DNA of 5,839 nt from Rubritepida sp. (GTDB lineage Bacteria; Pseudomonadota; Alphaproteobacteria; Acetobacterales; Acetobacteraceae): NCBI GenBank assembly GCA_007129145.1, contig SKWC01000294.1:1-5839 (forward strand). Direction: 5' to 3'. Positions 1-5,839 of this stretch are shown here, one piece after another (within the stretch, counting starts at the first letter, position 1; each line of letters opens with the position of its first letter). A program made the translations under genes and the position numbers. The notes under the pieces are model-generated. The model searched no databases. It was given only the letters and a program-made list of their open reading frames with translations, and was not told the origin of the DNA.

Positions 1-2753
1 GCTGCCGCGGCGCGCACCGCCGGCAGCAGGGACAGTTCCGCCATGGCCTTCGACGCCTCCAGGTTCTTCGCCTCATAGCCGAAGGCGCCCGCCATGCCGC
101 AGCAGGAGGATGCGATGGGCTTGGGCGTCAGGCCGGGGATGCGGCGCAGCGCCTTCACCGCGGCGGGGAAGGCGCCGAAGGCCTTCTGGTGGCAATGGCC
201 ATGGATATGCGCTACGCCCTCGATGGGCTTCAGCGCCGGGAAGCGGTCCTCGCGCTCCAGGAATTCCGTCGCGAGGAAGGCGCGCTTCGCCAGCGCCTCG
301 GCCTCCGGGCCCGGCAGCAGGGCGGGAATTTCATCGCGCAGCGTCATCAGGCAGGAGGGTTCGAGGCCGATCACCGGCGCATCCGAGCCCGACAGCGCCG
401 CCAGGGTGCGCCGCGCCTCGGCCCGCGCCTCCTCGACCATCCCGGCCGCGAGATAGGTGCGCCCACAGCACAGCGGGCGCCCCTGGCCGGCGGCGGGGCG
501 CACCGCATAGCCCGCCTTGGCCAGCACCAGCACCGCGGCGCGCGGGTTCTCCGGCTCGAAATGGCGGTTGAAGCAGTCGGTGAACAGCAGCACCTCGCGG
601 CCGGACTGGCCCTCGACGGCCTCGGCGTCGCGGAACACGTCGCGGCGGAAGCGCGGCAGGCTGCGCCCGGCCGCAAGGCCGAGCCAGCGCTCGCCCAGCG
701 CCTTCGCCCCCGGCAGCCATTCGCGCGCATTGGCCACCACCGGCAGCATGGCGGCGAAGCGCGCCCAGCGCGGCAGGGTGGCGATCAGCCGGTCCTTCAG
801 CGGCACGCCCTGGGCGGCGTTGCGCGCGGCCAGCACCTCGATCTTCATCCGCGCCATGTCCACGCCCGTGGGGCATTCGCGCTTGCAGCCCTTGCAGGAC
901 ACGCACAGCGACATGGCCTCCTGCACCTCCGGGCTCGCGATGCCGCCCGGGATCTGCCCCGTCAGCGCAAGCCGCAGCGTGTTGGCCCGGCCGCGCGTCA
1001 GGTGCTGTTCCTCCCGCGTGACGCGGTAGGAGGGGCACATGACGTTCGCGTCGAACTTCCGGCAGGTGCCGTTGTTGTTGCACATCTCGACCGCGCCCAG
1101 CAGGCCGCCTTGCGGTCCGGGCCAGGCCGACCAGTCGAGCGCGGGGGTGATGCCGGGCTCGGCCGCGTAGCCCGGCGCGTAGCGGAACAGGCCGCGGTCA
1201 TCCATGCGCGGGGCGCGGGTGATCTTGCCGGGGTTCATGATCCCCTGGGGGTCGAATTCCTCCTTCACCGCCTCGAAGGCGCGCACGATCCGGCTGCCGA
1301 ACATCGGCTCGTGGAATTCCGAGCGCACGATGCCGTCGCCATGCTCGCCCGAATGGCTGCCCTTGTATTCGCGCACCAGGGCGAAGCATTCCTCGGCGAT
1401 CTCGCGCATCTTCCGCACGTCGCCGCCGTCCTTCATGTTCAGCACCGGGCGCACATGCAGGCAGCCGACGCTGGCGTGGGCGTACCAGGTGCCCTTCACG
1501 CCGTGGCGGTCGAACACGGCGGTCAGGCGCTCGGTGTAGTCGGGCAGGTCGTCGAGGCTGACGGCCGCGTCCTCGATGAAGGACACCGGCTTCGCGTCGC
1601 CCTTCATGCTCATCATGATGTTGAGCCCGGCCTCGCGCACCTCCGCCACCTCGGCCTGGAAACCCGGGTCGGTCGCGCGCACCACCATGCCCGGCAGACC
1701 CAGGTCGCCCATCATCTCCTCGAGGCGGGCCAGCCCGGCCAGCAGCGGCCCGTCCTCCTGGCCGTGGAACTCCACGATCAGCAGGCTGTCGGGCTCGCCG
1801 ATGATCATGCGCTCGATGATCGGCCGGTAGATCGGGATGGACCGGCCGAGGTCGATCATGGTGCGGTCCACCAGCTCCACCGCCTCGGGGTCGAGGGTGA
1901 CCAGGTGCTTCGCCGCCTCCATGGCGCGGCGGAAGCTCGGGAACTGGCAGATGCCCACCACCTTGCGCGGCTTGATCGGCCACAGACGCAGGTCGAGCGC
2001 GGCCGAGAAGCCCAGCGTGCCCTCGCTGCCCACCAGCAGCCGCGCGAGGTTGCCCCGGCCGTTGCGGCGCGCCTCGGGCGTCAGGGCGTCGAGGTTGTAG
2101 CCGCCCACCCGGCGCAGTTGCTCGGGGAAGCGCGTGGCGATCTCGGCCGCCTCTCGCTCGCCCAGGGCGTGCAGCCGGGCCACCAGCTCGGTGTTCGGGC
2201 TGCCCTCGCCGAAATAATGCCGGCTGCCATCGGCCAGGATGGCCTCGATGCCGCGCACATTGTCCGCCATCAGCCCGTAGCGGATGGATTTCGACCCGCA
2301 GGAGTTGTTCCCCGCCATGCCGCCGATGGTGCAGCGCTGCCAGGTCGAGGGGTCCACGGGGAAGAACATCCCGTGCTGCTTCAGCGTCTCGTTCAGCGCA
2401 CCGAGCGTGATGCCGGGCTCGACGCGGGCGGTGTCGCCCTCCACCGAGAGCACGCGGCGCAGATGCTTCGTGCAGTCCAGCACCAGCGCGTGGTTCACCG
2501 TCTGGCCGCATTGGCTGGTCCCGCCGCCGCGCGGCAGCACGGGCACGCCCTCCTCGCGGCAGATGGCGATGGCGGCCTCGGCATCGGCGGCGCTGCGCGG
2601 CAGCAGCACGCCCAAGGGCTCCATCTGGTAGATCGAGGCGTCGGTGGCGTAGCGACCGCGATCGGCGGCGGACCACAGCACCTCCCCTTCGGTTTCGCGG
2701 CGGAGGCGTTCGGCGAGGCGGGAATCCCCGATGCGGGCGGCGATGGCGTTCAT
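1..2753 (-). CDS. Fused FAD-linked oxidase / [4Fe-4S] protein (YdiJ / D-2-hydroxyacid dehydrogenase type), C-terminus cut by window edge
   Basis: The frame is open without a stop from ATG at 2753-2751 to the left edge (917 complete codons). Related fusions are about 970-1020 aa, so perhaps 50-100 residues are missing. The N-terminal half is a PCMH-type FAD-binding domain (about residues 35-250) with PRGGGTSQCGQT (74-85), GGMAGNNSCGS (144-154) and GSEGTLG (242-248). An FAD-oxidase C-terminal domain follows, with AHASVGCLHVRP near 425 and SGEHGDG (468-474), ending in NPGKI. The iron-sulfur half has C558-x5-C564 with C573-P, then a canonical C617-x2-C620-x2-C623-x3-C627-P cluster. Two cysteine-rich CCG-type motifs follow (C762-C763-G and C884-C885-G), plus HGHCHQK (851-857). 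It thus combines GlcD-like and GlcF-like parts in one chain and should oxidise a 2-hydroxy acid, passing electrons through Fe-S clusters to the respiratory chain. There is no signal peptide or clear membrane segment. D-lactate, D-2-hydroxyglutarate and glycolate are all possible substrates; the family is certain, the substrate is not. The start matches the family, but its ribosome binding site is weak. Confidence 0.93.
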   Translation of the reverse strand, partial: MNAIAARIGDSRLAERLRRETEGEVLWSAADRGRYATDASIYQMEPLGVLLPRSAADAEAAIAICREEGVPVLPRGGGTSQCGQTVNHALVLDCTKHLRRVLSVEGDTARVEPGITLGALNETLKQHGMFFPVDPSTWQRCTIGGMAGNNSCGSKSIRYGLMADNVRGIEAILADGSRHYFGEGSPNTELVARLHALGEREAAEIATRFPEQLRRVGGYNLDALTPEARRNGRGNLARLLVGSEGTLGFSAALDLRLWPIKPRKVVGICQFPSFRRAMEAAKHLVTLDPEAVELVDRTMIDLGRSIPIYRPIIERMIIGEPDSLLIVEFHGQEDGPLLAGLARLEEMMGDLGLPGMVVRATDPGFQAEVAEVREAGLNIMMSMKGDAKPVSFIEDAAVSLDDLPDYTERLTAVFDRHGVKGTWYAHASVGCLHVRPVLNMKDGGDVRKMREIAEECFALVREYKGSHSGEHGDGIVRSEFHEPMFGSRIVRAFEAVKEEFDPQGIMNPGKITRAPRMDDRGLFRYAPGYAAEPGITPALDWSAWPGPQGGLLGAVEMCNNNGTCRKFDANVMCPSYRVTREEQHLTRGRANTLRLALTGQIPGGIASPEVQEAMSLCVSCKGCKRECPTGVDMARMKIEVLAARNAAQGVPLKDRLIATLPRWARFAAMLPVVANAREWLPGAKALGERWLGLAAGRSLPRFRRDVFRDAEAVEGQSGREVLLFTDCFNRHFEPENPRAAVLVLAKAGYAVRPAAGQGRPLCCGRTYLAAGMVEEARAEARRTLAALSGSDAPVIGLEPSCLMTLRDEIPALLPGPEAEALAKRAFLATEFLEREDRFPALKPIEGVAHIHGHCHQKAFGAFPAAVKALRRIPGLTPKPIASSCCGMAGAFGYEAKNLEASKAMAELSLLPAVRAAA

Positions 2754-2847
2754 GCTTCGGATGTAGCCTAGCCCCGGCCTTTGCGGAACGGCATTGGCAG
2801 TTTCGGAAGCTTGGGGCAAAGCATGCATCAGAAGGAGCACCCCCCCG
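2754..2847. promoter_or_regulatory. Divergent intergenic region, probable promoters for both directions
   Basis: These 94 bp separate two divergent start codons, so promoters for both transcription units should lie here or just inside the genes. The region is visibly less GC-rich than the coding DNA. TTGGCA at 2794-2799 resembles a -35 box for the rightward operon, but no good -10 follows at 16-18 bp. An octamer TTNCGGAA occurs at 2781-2788 and 2801-2808, exactly 20 bp apart, and its core TTCGGA recurs at 2756-2761. CTTTGC (2779-2784) and GCAAAG (2816-2821) form a 6-bp inverted repeat around this block. These could be operator elements, but no regulator gene is in the window. That promoters lie here is inferred from gene orientation; the individual boxes are weak. 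Confidence 0.5.
2831..2837 (+). promoter_or_regulatory. Ribosome binding site of the aminotransferase gene
   Basis: GAAGGAG ends 10 nt before ATG 2848 and decides that start over an in-frame TTG at 2794, which would add 18 residues unlike the family. A run of seven C (2840-2846) fills most of the spacer. Confidence 0.75.
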
Positions 2848-4032
2848 ATGGCCTATTACCAGTCGAAGCCGACCGCCGGTCGCCACTTCCTGCAGATTCC
2901 CGGGCCCACCAACGTGCCCGACCGCGTGCTGCGCGCCATGGACAACCCGACCATGGACCACCGCGGCCCGGATTTCGGCATCCTTGGCCTGCGCGTCCTG
3001 GAGAAGGTGAAGCTGGCGTTCCAGACCCAGGGGCCGGTGGTGATCTACCCCGCCTCGGGCACCGGCGCATGGGAAGCGGCGCTGGCCAACACCCTCTCCC
3101 CCGGCGACCGCGTGCTGATGAGCGAGACCGGCTGGTTCGCCAGCCTCTGGCGCGAGATGGCCGAGCGCCTGGGCCTCAAGCCTGAGTTCCTCAAGGGCGA
3201 CTGGCGCCGCGGCGCCGACCCCGCCGCCATCGAGGCGCGGCTGGCCGACGACAAGGCGCATGCCATCAAGGCGGTCTGTGTGGTGCACAACGAGACCAGC
3301 ACCGGCTGCACCACCCGCGTGGACGAGGTGCGCGCCGCCATGGATGCGGCCCGGCACCCGGCGCTGCTGATGGTGGACACCATCTCCTCGCTCGGCTCCA
3401 TCGACTACAAGCACGACGCCTGGGGTGTGGATGTGACGGTGGCCGGCTCCCAGAAGGGGCTGATGCTGCCGCCCGGCCTGTCCTTCAACGCGGTCAGCGA
3501 GAAGGCGCTCAAGGCCACCGAGACGGCGAAGCTGCCGCGCAGCTTCTGGGACTGGAAGCCCATGCTGGCGGCCAACGCCACCGGCTACTTCCCCTATACC
3601 CCCGCCACCAATCTGCTCTACGCGCTCGACACCGCGATGGACATGATGCTGGAGGAGGGGCTGGAGAACGTCTTCGCCCGGCACGACCGCCACGCCGAGG
3701 CGACGCGCCGCGCCGTGCAGGGCTGGGGCCTGGAGATCCAGTGCCTGGAGCCGCGGCACTACTCCTCCAGCCTGACCGCGGTGCGCCTGCCCGAGGGCCA
3801 CAGCGCCAACGGCCTGCGCGCCGCCATCCTGGAGAAGTTCAATATGAGCCTGGGCAACGGCCTGGGCCAGCTGAACGACCGGGTGTTCCGCATCGGCCAT
3901 CTGGGCGACTTCAACGACCTGGCGCTGATGGGCACGCTTTCGGGCGTGGAGATGGGCATGCGGCTGGCCGGCGTGCCCTTCAAGGCGAATGGGGTGAAGG
4001 CGGCGATGGACTATCTGGCGGGGAATGCCTGA
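2848..4032 (+). CDS. sgaA: Serine--glyoxylate aminotransferase-like class V aminotransferase
   Basis: This 394-aa PLP enzyme (family usually 380-410 aa) belongs to the alanine/serine-glyoxylate aminotransferase group. It is expected to convert L-serine + glyoxylate to hydroxypyruvate + glycine in the cytosol. The N-terminal IPGPTN (17-22) is the family signature. PASGTGAWE (68-76) is the loop binding the cofactor phosphate, and HNETSTG (147-153) is conserved. D177 in MVDTISS should contact the PLP pyridine nitrogen. K203 in AGSQKGLMLPPG is the Schiff-base lysine, 26 residues later as in human AGT (D183/K209). GYFPYTP lies near 246-252, and R348 in FRIGHLG is the expected substrate-carboxylate arginine. 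The start is set by the ribosome binding site at 2831-2837. It is the first gene of the operon and its stop overlaps the hydroxypyruvate isomerase start. The neighbours consume hydroxypyruvate, which supports serine as donor. Close relatives such as BhcA use aspartate instead, so the donor is inferred while the family is secure. Confidence 0.9.
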   Translation: MAYYQSKPTAGRHFLQIPGPTNVPDRVLRAMDNPTMDHRGPDFGILGLRVLEKVKLAFQTQGPVVIYPASGTGAWEAALANTLSPGDRVLMSETGWFASLWREMAERLGLKPEFLKGDWRRGADPAAIEARLADDKAHAIKAVCVVHNETSTGCTTRVDEVRAAMDAARHPALLMVDTISSLGSIDYKHDAWGVDVTVAGSQKGLMLPPGLSFNAVSEKALKATETAKLPRSFWDWKPMLAANATGYFPYTPATNLLYALDTAMDMMLEEGLENVFARHDRHAEATRRAVQGWGLEIQCLEPRHYSSSLTAVRLPEGHSANGLRAAILEKFNMSLGNGLGQLNDRVFRIGHLGDFNDLALMGTLSGVEMGMRLAGVPFKANGVKAAMDYLAGNA

Positions 4033-4813
4033 GGTGCCGCGCTTCGCCGCCAACCTCTCCTTCCTGTTCCAGGAACTCCGCTTCCTCGACCGCTTCGCCG
4101 CCGCCCGCGCGGCGGGGTTCGAGGGGGTGGAGTTCCTCTTTCCCTACGACTTCCCCGCCGCCGAGATCCGCCGGCGGCTGGAAGGCGAGGGGCTGACCAT
4201 GTGCCTGTTCAACGTCCCGCCCGGCAATTGGGAGGCGGGCGAGCGCGGCATGGCCTGCCTGCCCGACCGCCGCGCCGAGTTCCGCGAGGGGCTGAAGCGC
4301 GCGCTGGACTATGCCGGCGAGCTGGGCTGCCAGCGGCTGCACGTCATGGCCGGCCTGGCACCGGCGGACGCCCCGCGCGACCGGCTCTTCGCCACCATGG
4401 CCGCCAACCTCGACCACGCCGCGGATGCCTGCGCGCCCATGGGAATCAAGCCGCTGGTCGAGCCGATCAACCGCGGCGACATCCCCGGCTACTTCCTGCA
4501 CCGCTACGAGGACGCCATCGCGCTGATCGAGGCGCTGGGGCCCGAGCGCGTGGGGCTGCAGCACGACCTCTACCACGCGCAGATCATCGAGGGCGACGTC
4601 ACCCGCCTGACCGAGCGCGTGCTGCCCTACGCCACCCACATGCAGATCGCGGACACGCCGGGCCGCAACGAGCCGGGCACCGGCGAGGTGAACTGGGACT
4701 TCGTGCTGCGCCGCATCGACGCGCTGGGCTACCGTGGCTGGATCGGCTGCGAATACCGCCCGCGCGGCGGCACGCTGGAGAGCCTGGGCTGGCTCGCGCC
4801 CTACCGGAACTGA
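4025..4813 (+). CDS. hyi: Hydroxypyruvate isomerase
   Basis: This 262-aa cytosolic TIM-barrel protein of the xylose-isomerase-like superfamily (Hyi family, usually about 258-262 aa) interconverts hydroxypyruvate and tartronate semialdehyde. It opens with RFAANLSFLFQE, typical of Hyi. The likely catalytic glutamates are E146 (in LVEPINRGD) and E243 (in IGCEYRP). Probable metal or substrate ligands are D181 and H184 (HDLYHAQ) and Q207 (THMQIAD). Their spacing nearly matches that of the E. coli enzyme. The gene overlaps the aminotransferase by 8 bp, so translation is probably coupled. The start is uncertain: ATG 4025 gives MPEVPRFAAN, whereas GTG 4034 gives the more family-like M-PRFAAN and is better spaced from the GGCGGGGA at 4017-4024. 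In this operon it would receive hydroxypyruvate from the aminotransferase and feed the following reductase. It is complete, with no missing key residue. Confidence 0.93.
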   Translation: MPEVPRFAANLSFLFQELRFLDRFAAARAAGFEGVEFLFPYDFPAAEIRRRLEGEGLTMCLFNVPPGNWEAGERGMACLPDRRAEFREGLKRALDYAGELGCQRLHVMAGLAPADAPRDRLFATMAANLDHAADACAPMGIKPLVEPINRGDIPGYFLHRYEDAIALIEALGPERVGLQHDLYHAQIIEGDVTRLTERVLPYATHMQIADTPGRNEPGTGEVNWDFVLRRIDALGYRGWIGCEYRPRGGTLESLGWLAPYRN

Positions 4814-4820
4814 ACCAACA

Positions 4821-4828
4821 AGGGAGGA
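4821..4828 (+). promoter_or_regulatory. Ribosome binding site of the tartronate semialdehyde reductase gene
   Basis: AGGGAGGA ends 8 nt before ATG 4837. It is the strongest Shine-Dalgarno match in the window and lies in the only real gap (23 bp) within the operon, so the third gene can be translated independently of the first two. Confidence 0.8.
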
Positions 4829-4836
4829 TAACGCCC

Positions 4837-5712
4837 ATGAAGATCGCCTTCATCGGCCTCGGCATCATGGGCCTGCCCATGGCGCAGAACCTGGCCAAGG
4901 CCGGCCATGAAATCCTGGCGCCCGAGCGCGCCAGCCTGAAGCCCGAGGCGCGCGCCGCCTTCACCATCACCGCCGATGCGGCCGCCGCCGTGCGCGCGGC
5001 CGAGGTGGCGATCATCATGGTGCCCGACACCCCCGATGTGGAGGCCGCGCTGTTCGGCGCTGGTGGCGTGTTGGAGGGGCTCTCGCCCGGCAAGCTGGTG
5101 ATCGACATGTCCTCGATCAGCCCGACCGCGACCAAGGATTTCGCGGCCCGCATCAACGCCGCGGGCTGCGACTACCTGGACGCGCCGGTCTCGGGCGGCG
5201 AGGTGGGAGCGAAGAACGCTGCACTCACCATCATGGTGGGCGGGCCGGACGCCGCCTTCGACCGCGCCCTGCCGCTGTTCCAGGCGATGGGCAAGAACAT
5301 CACCCTGGTGGGGCCCAATGGCGCGGGGCAGACCACCAAGGTGGCGAACCAGATCATCGTGGCGCTGAACATCCAGGCGGTGTCCGAGGCGCTGGTCTTC
5401 GCCGCCAAGGCCGGCGCGGACCCCGCCAAGGTGCGCCAGGCGCTGATGGGCGGCTTCGCCAACAGCCGCATCCTGGAAGTCCATGCCGAGCGCATGATCA
5501 ACCGGACCTTCGACCCCGGCTTCCGCATCGCCCTGCACCAGAAGGACCTGAACCTCGCGCTGCAATCCGCGAAGGAACTGGGCGTGGCGCTGCCCAACAC
5601 CGCCACCGCGCAGCAGATGTTCTCGGCCTGCGCGGCGATGGGCGGCGCGGGCTGGGACCATTCGGGGCTGGTCCAGGCGATCGAGCGGCTGGCCAACCAC
5701 AAGCTGGGCTGA
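4837..5712 (+). CDS. glxR: 2-hydroxy-3-oxopropionate (tartronate semialdehyde) reductase
   Basis: This 291-aa member of the beta-hydroxyacid dehydrogenase family (GarR/GlxR about 292-296 aa) reduces tartronate semialdehyde to D-glycerate with NAD(P)H in the cytosol. Residues 6-18 (IGLGIMGLPMAQN) are the Rossmann dinucleotide-binding loop. DAPVSGGEVGAK (115-126) is the substrate-binding signature with S119. K168 in TTKVANQ is the catalytic lysine, with N171 on the same helix. FRIALHQKDLNLAL (229-242, K236 and D237) is the conserved C-terminal motif. MGGFANSRIL near 207 is typical of GarR/GlxR rather than 3-hydroxyisobutyrate dehydrogenase. At the end of beta-2 the sequence is E30-R31, in register with D30-R31 of E. 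coli GarR. The acidic residue favours NADH, but the arginine leaves NADPH possible. The gene is last in the operon, and its product uses the isomerase product. The stop falls in the loop of an inverted repeat. A related beta-hydroxyacid dehydrogenase is possible, but the neighbours make this function likely. Confidence 0.92.
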   Translation: MKIAFIGLGIMGLPMAQNLAKAGHEILAPERASLKPEARAAFTITADAAAAVRAAEVAIIMVPDTPDVEAALFGAGGVLEGLSPGKLVIDMSSISPTATKDFAARINAAGCDYLDAPVSGGEVGAKNAALTIMVGGPDAAFDRALPLFQAMGKNITLVGPNGAGQTTKVANQIIVALNIQAVSEALVFAAKAGADPAKVRQALMGGFANSRILEVHAERMINRTFDPGFRIALHQKDLNLALQSAKELGVALPNTATAQQMFSACAAMGGAGWDHSGLVQAIERLANHKLG

Positions 5713-5719
5713 CCCAGCT
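5702..5719. terminator. Perfect 7-bp stem-loop at the convergent gene junction, possible bidirectional terminator
   Basis: AGCTGGG (5702-5708) and CCCAGCT (5713-5719) are perfect reverse complements around a CTGA tetraloop. The reductase stop TGA (5710-5712) lies in the loop, and the stop of the convergent gene begins at the right foot of the stem (5721-5719). There is no T-tract on either side, so it does not fit a classical intrinsic terminator. It could act as a T-less terminator, a 3'-end stabiliser, or be chance in GC-rich DNA. Confidence 0.45.
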
Positions 5720-5839
5720 CAGGGCAGGCGGCGCAGCCAGCCCGCCACGGTGACGCGCGCGGTCAGCCAGCCGATGCCGGCCGCCGCCACCGGCAGCAAC
5801 GCCAGCGCCGCCCAGGGCAGGTCCGCCGCGCCCGCCTCC
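5719..5839 (-). CDS. C-terminal end of a membrane protein, probably FtsX-like (5' part outside the window)
   Basis: Reading leftward from the right edge, one frame is open for 39 codons and ends at TGA 5721-5719. The visible tail has one hydrophobic segment (PWAALALLPVAAAGIGWL), then TARVTVAGWLRRLP and the end. A last transmembrane helix followed by a short basic tail resembling LTAR-TV--LRRLP looks like the C-terminus of the cell-division ABC-transporter permease FtsX in Alphaproteobacteria. That would be an inner-membrane protein that works with FtsE to control septal peptidoglycan hydrolysis. With so little sequence the family is a pattern-based guess; another polytopic membrane protein is possible. 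The gene converges on the glycerate operon with 6 bp between the stops and has no evident functional link to it. Confidence 0.5.
   Translation of the reverse strand, partial: EAGAADLPWAALALLPVAAAGIGWLTARVTVAGWLRRLP

Noticed and set aside
558..1140. Apparent loss of a cysteine in the first Fe-S motif of the dehydrogenase (three cysteines, C558, C564, C573)
   Set aside because: The CNxxGxC...MCPSY form with three cysteines is usual for this fused oxidase family as I recall it, so it is not evidence of a damaged cluster.
189..2771. Very long plus-strand open frame (860 codons) opposite the dehydrogenase gene
   Set aside because: Its translation is Ala/Arg/His/Gly/Gln-rich low-complexity sequence with no recognisable motif. 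The opposite strand encodes a complete set of FAD and Fe-S motifs in one frame. This is an antisense shadow of high-GC coding DNA.
2795..2810. Possible sigma-54 promoter (TTGGCAG...AAGC)
   Set aside because: The GG and GC dinucleotides are one base too far apart and the right-hand TTGC box is absent.
1198..4053. Minus-strand open frame of 951 codons spanning the dehydrogenase, the promoter region and the aminotransferase
   Set aside because: It crosses two well-supported genes on opposite strands in other frames, and its translation has the Arg/Gly/His-rich composition of a GC-rich shadow frame.
4201..4836. Extension of the reductase upstream, giving a 503-aa fusion-like protein
   Set aside because: The frame upstream of 4837 is open only because stops are rare here. 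That stretch is Arg/Pro/Ala-rich and overlaps hyi in another frame. A strong ribosome binding site and the Rossmann N-terminus fix the start at ATG 4837.
4801..5700. Minus-strand open frame of 299 codons opposite the reductase
   Set aside because: It is an antisense shadow without family motifs; the plus strand carries every beta-hydroxyacid dehydrogenase signature.

Overview
The window is high-GC DNA (roughly 70% by eye) with strong G/C preference at third codon positions. Gene content and protein style suggest an alphaproteobacterium, most likely Acetobacteraceae/Rhodospirillales (Roseomonas-like). This assignment is an inference from sequence style, since there is no rRNA gene here. I see no mobile element, CRISPR array, tRNA or sign of recent transfer. 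It reads as ordinary, densely packed central-metabolism DNA.

Layout. Positions 1-2753 (minus strand) hold most of a large fused FAD-linked oxidase / iron-sulfur protein (YdiJ or D-lactate-dehydrogenase type). Its C-terminus runs off the left edge. A 94-bp divergent intergenic region (2754-2847) separates it from a three-gene plus-strand operon: a class V aminotransferase of the serine-glyoxylate type (2848-4032), hydroxypyruvate isomerase (4025-4813, overlapping by 8 bp) and 2-hydroxy-3-oxopropionate (tartronate semialdehyde) reductase (4837-5712). At the right edge the last 39 codons of a convergent minus-strand membrane-protein gene, probably FtsX-like, end 6 bp from the reductase stop. A perfect 7-bp inverted repeat covers this convergent junction.

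How the genes work together. The operon encodes three consecutive steps: serine + glyoxylate -> hydroxypyruvate + glycine; hydroxypyruvate <-> tartronate semialdehyde; tartronate semialdehyde + NAD(P)H -> D-glycerate. This moves serine or glyoxylate carbon into glycerate without a hydroxypyruvate reductase, and neither that enzyme nor glyoxylate carboligase is present in the window. The divergent flavoprotein oxidises some 2-hydroxy acid. Glycolate (giving glyoxylate for the aminotransferase), D-2-hydroxyglutarate and D-lactate are the main candidates, and sequence alone does not decide between them.

I did not find an obviously new biological system. The most interesting points are the gene arrangement of the serine-to-glycerate route, the unknown substrate of the fused dehydrogenase, the substrate ambiguity of the aminotransferase (serine versus aspartate), the compact convergent stem-loop, and a repeated TTNCGGAA element in the divergent promoter region.
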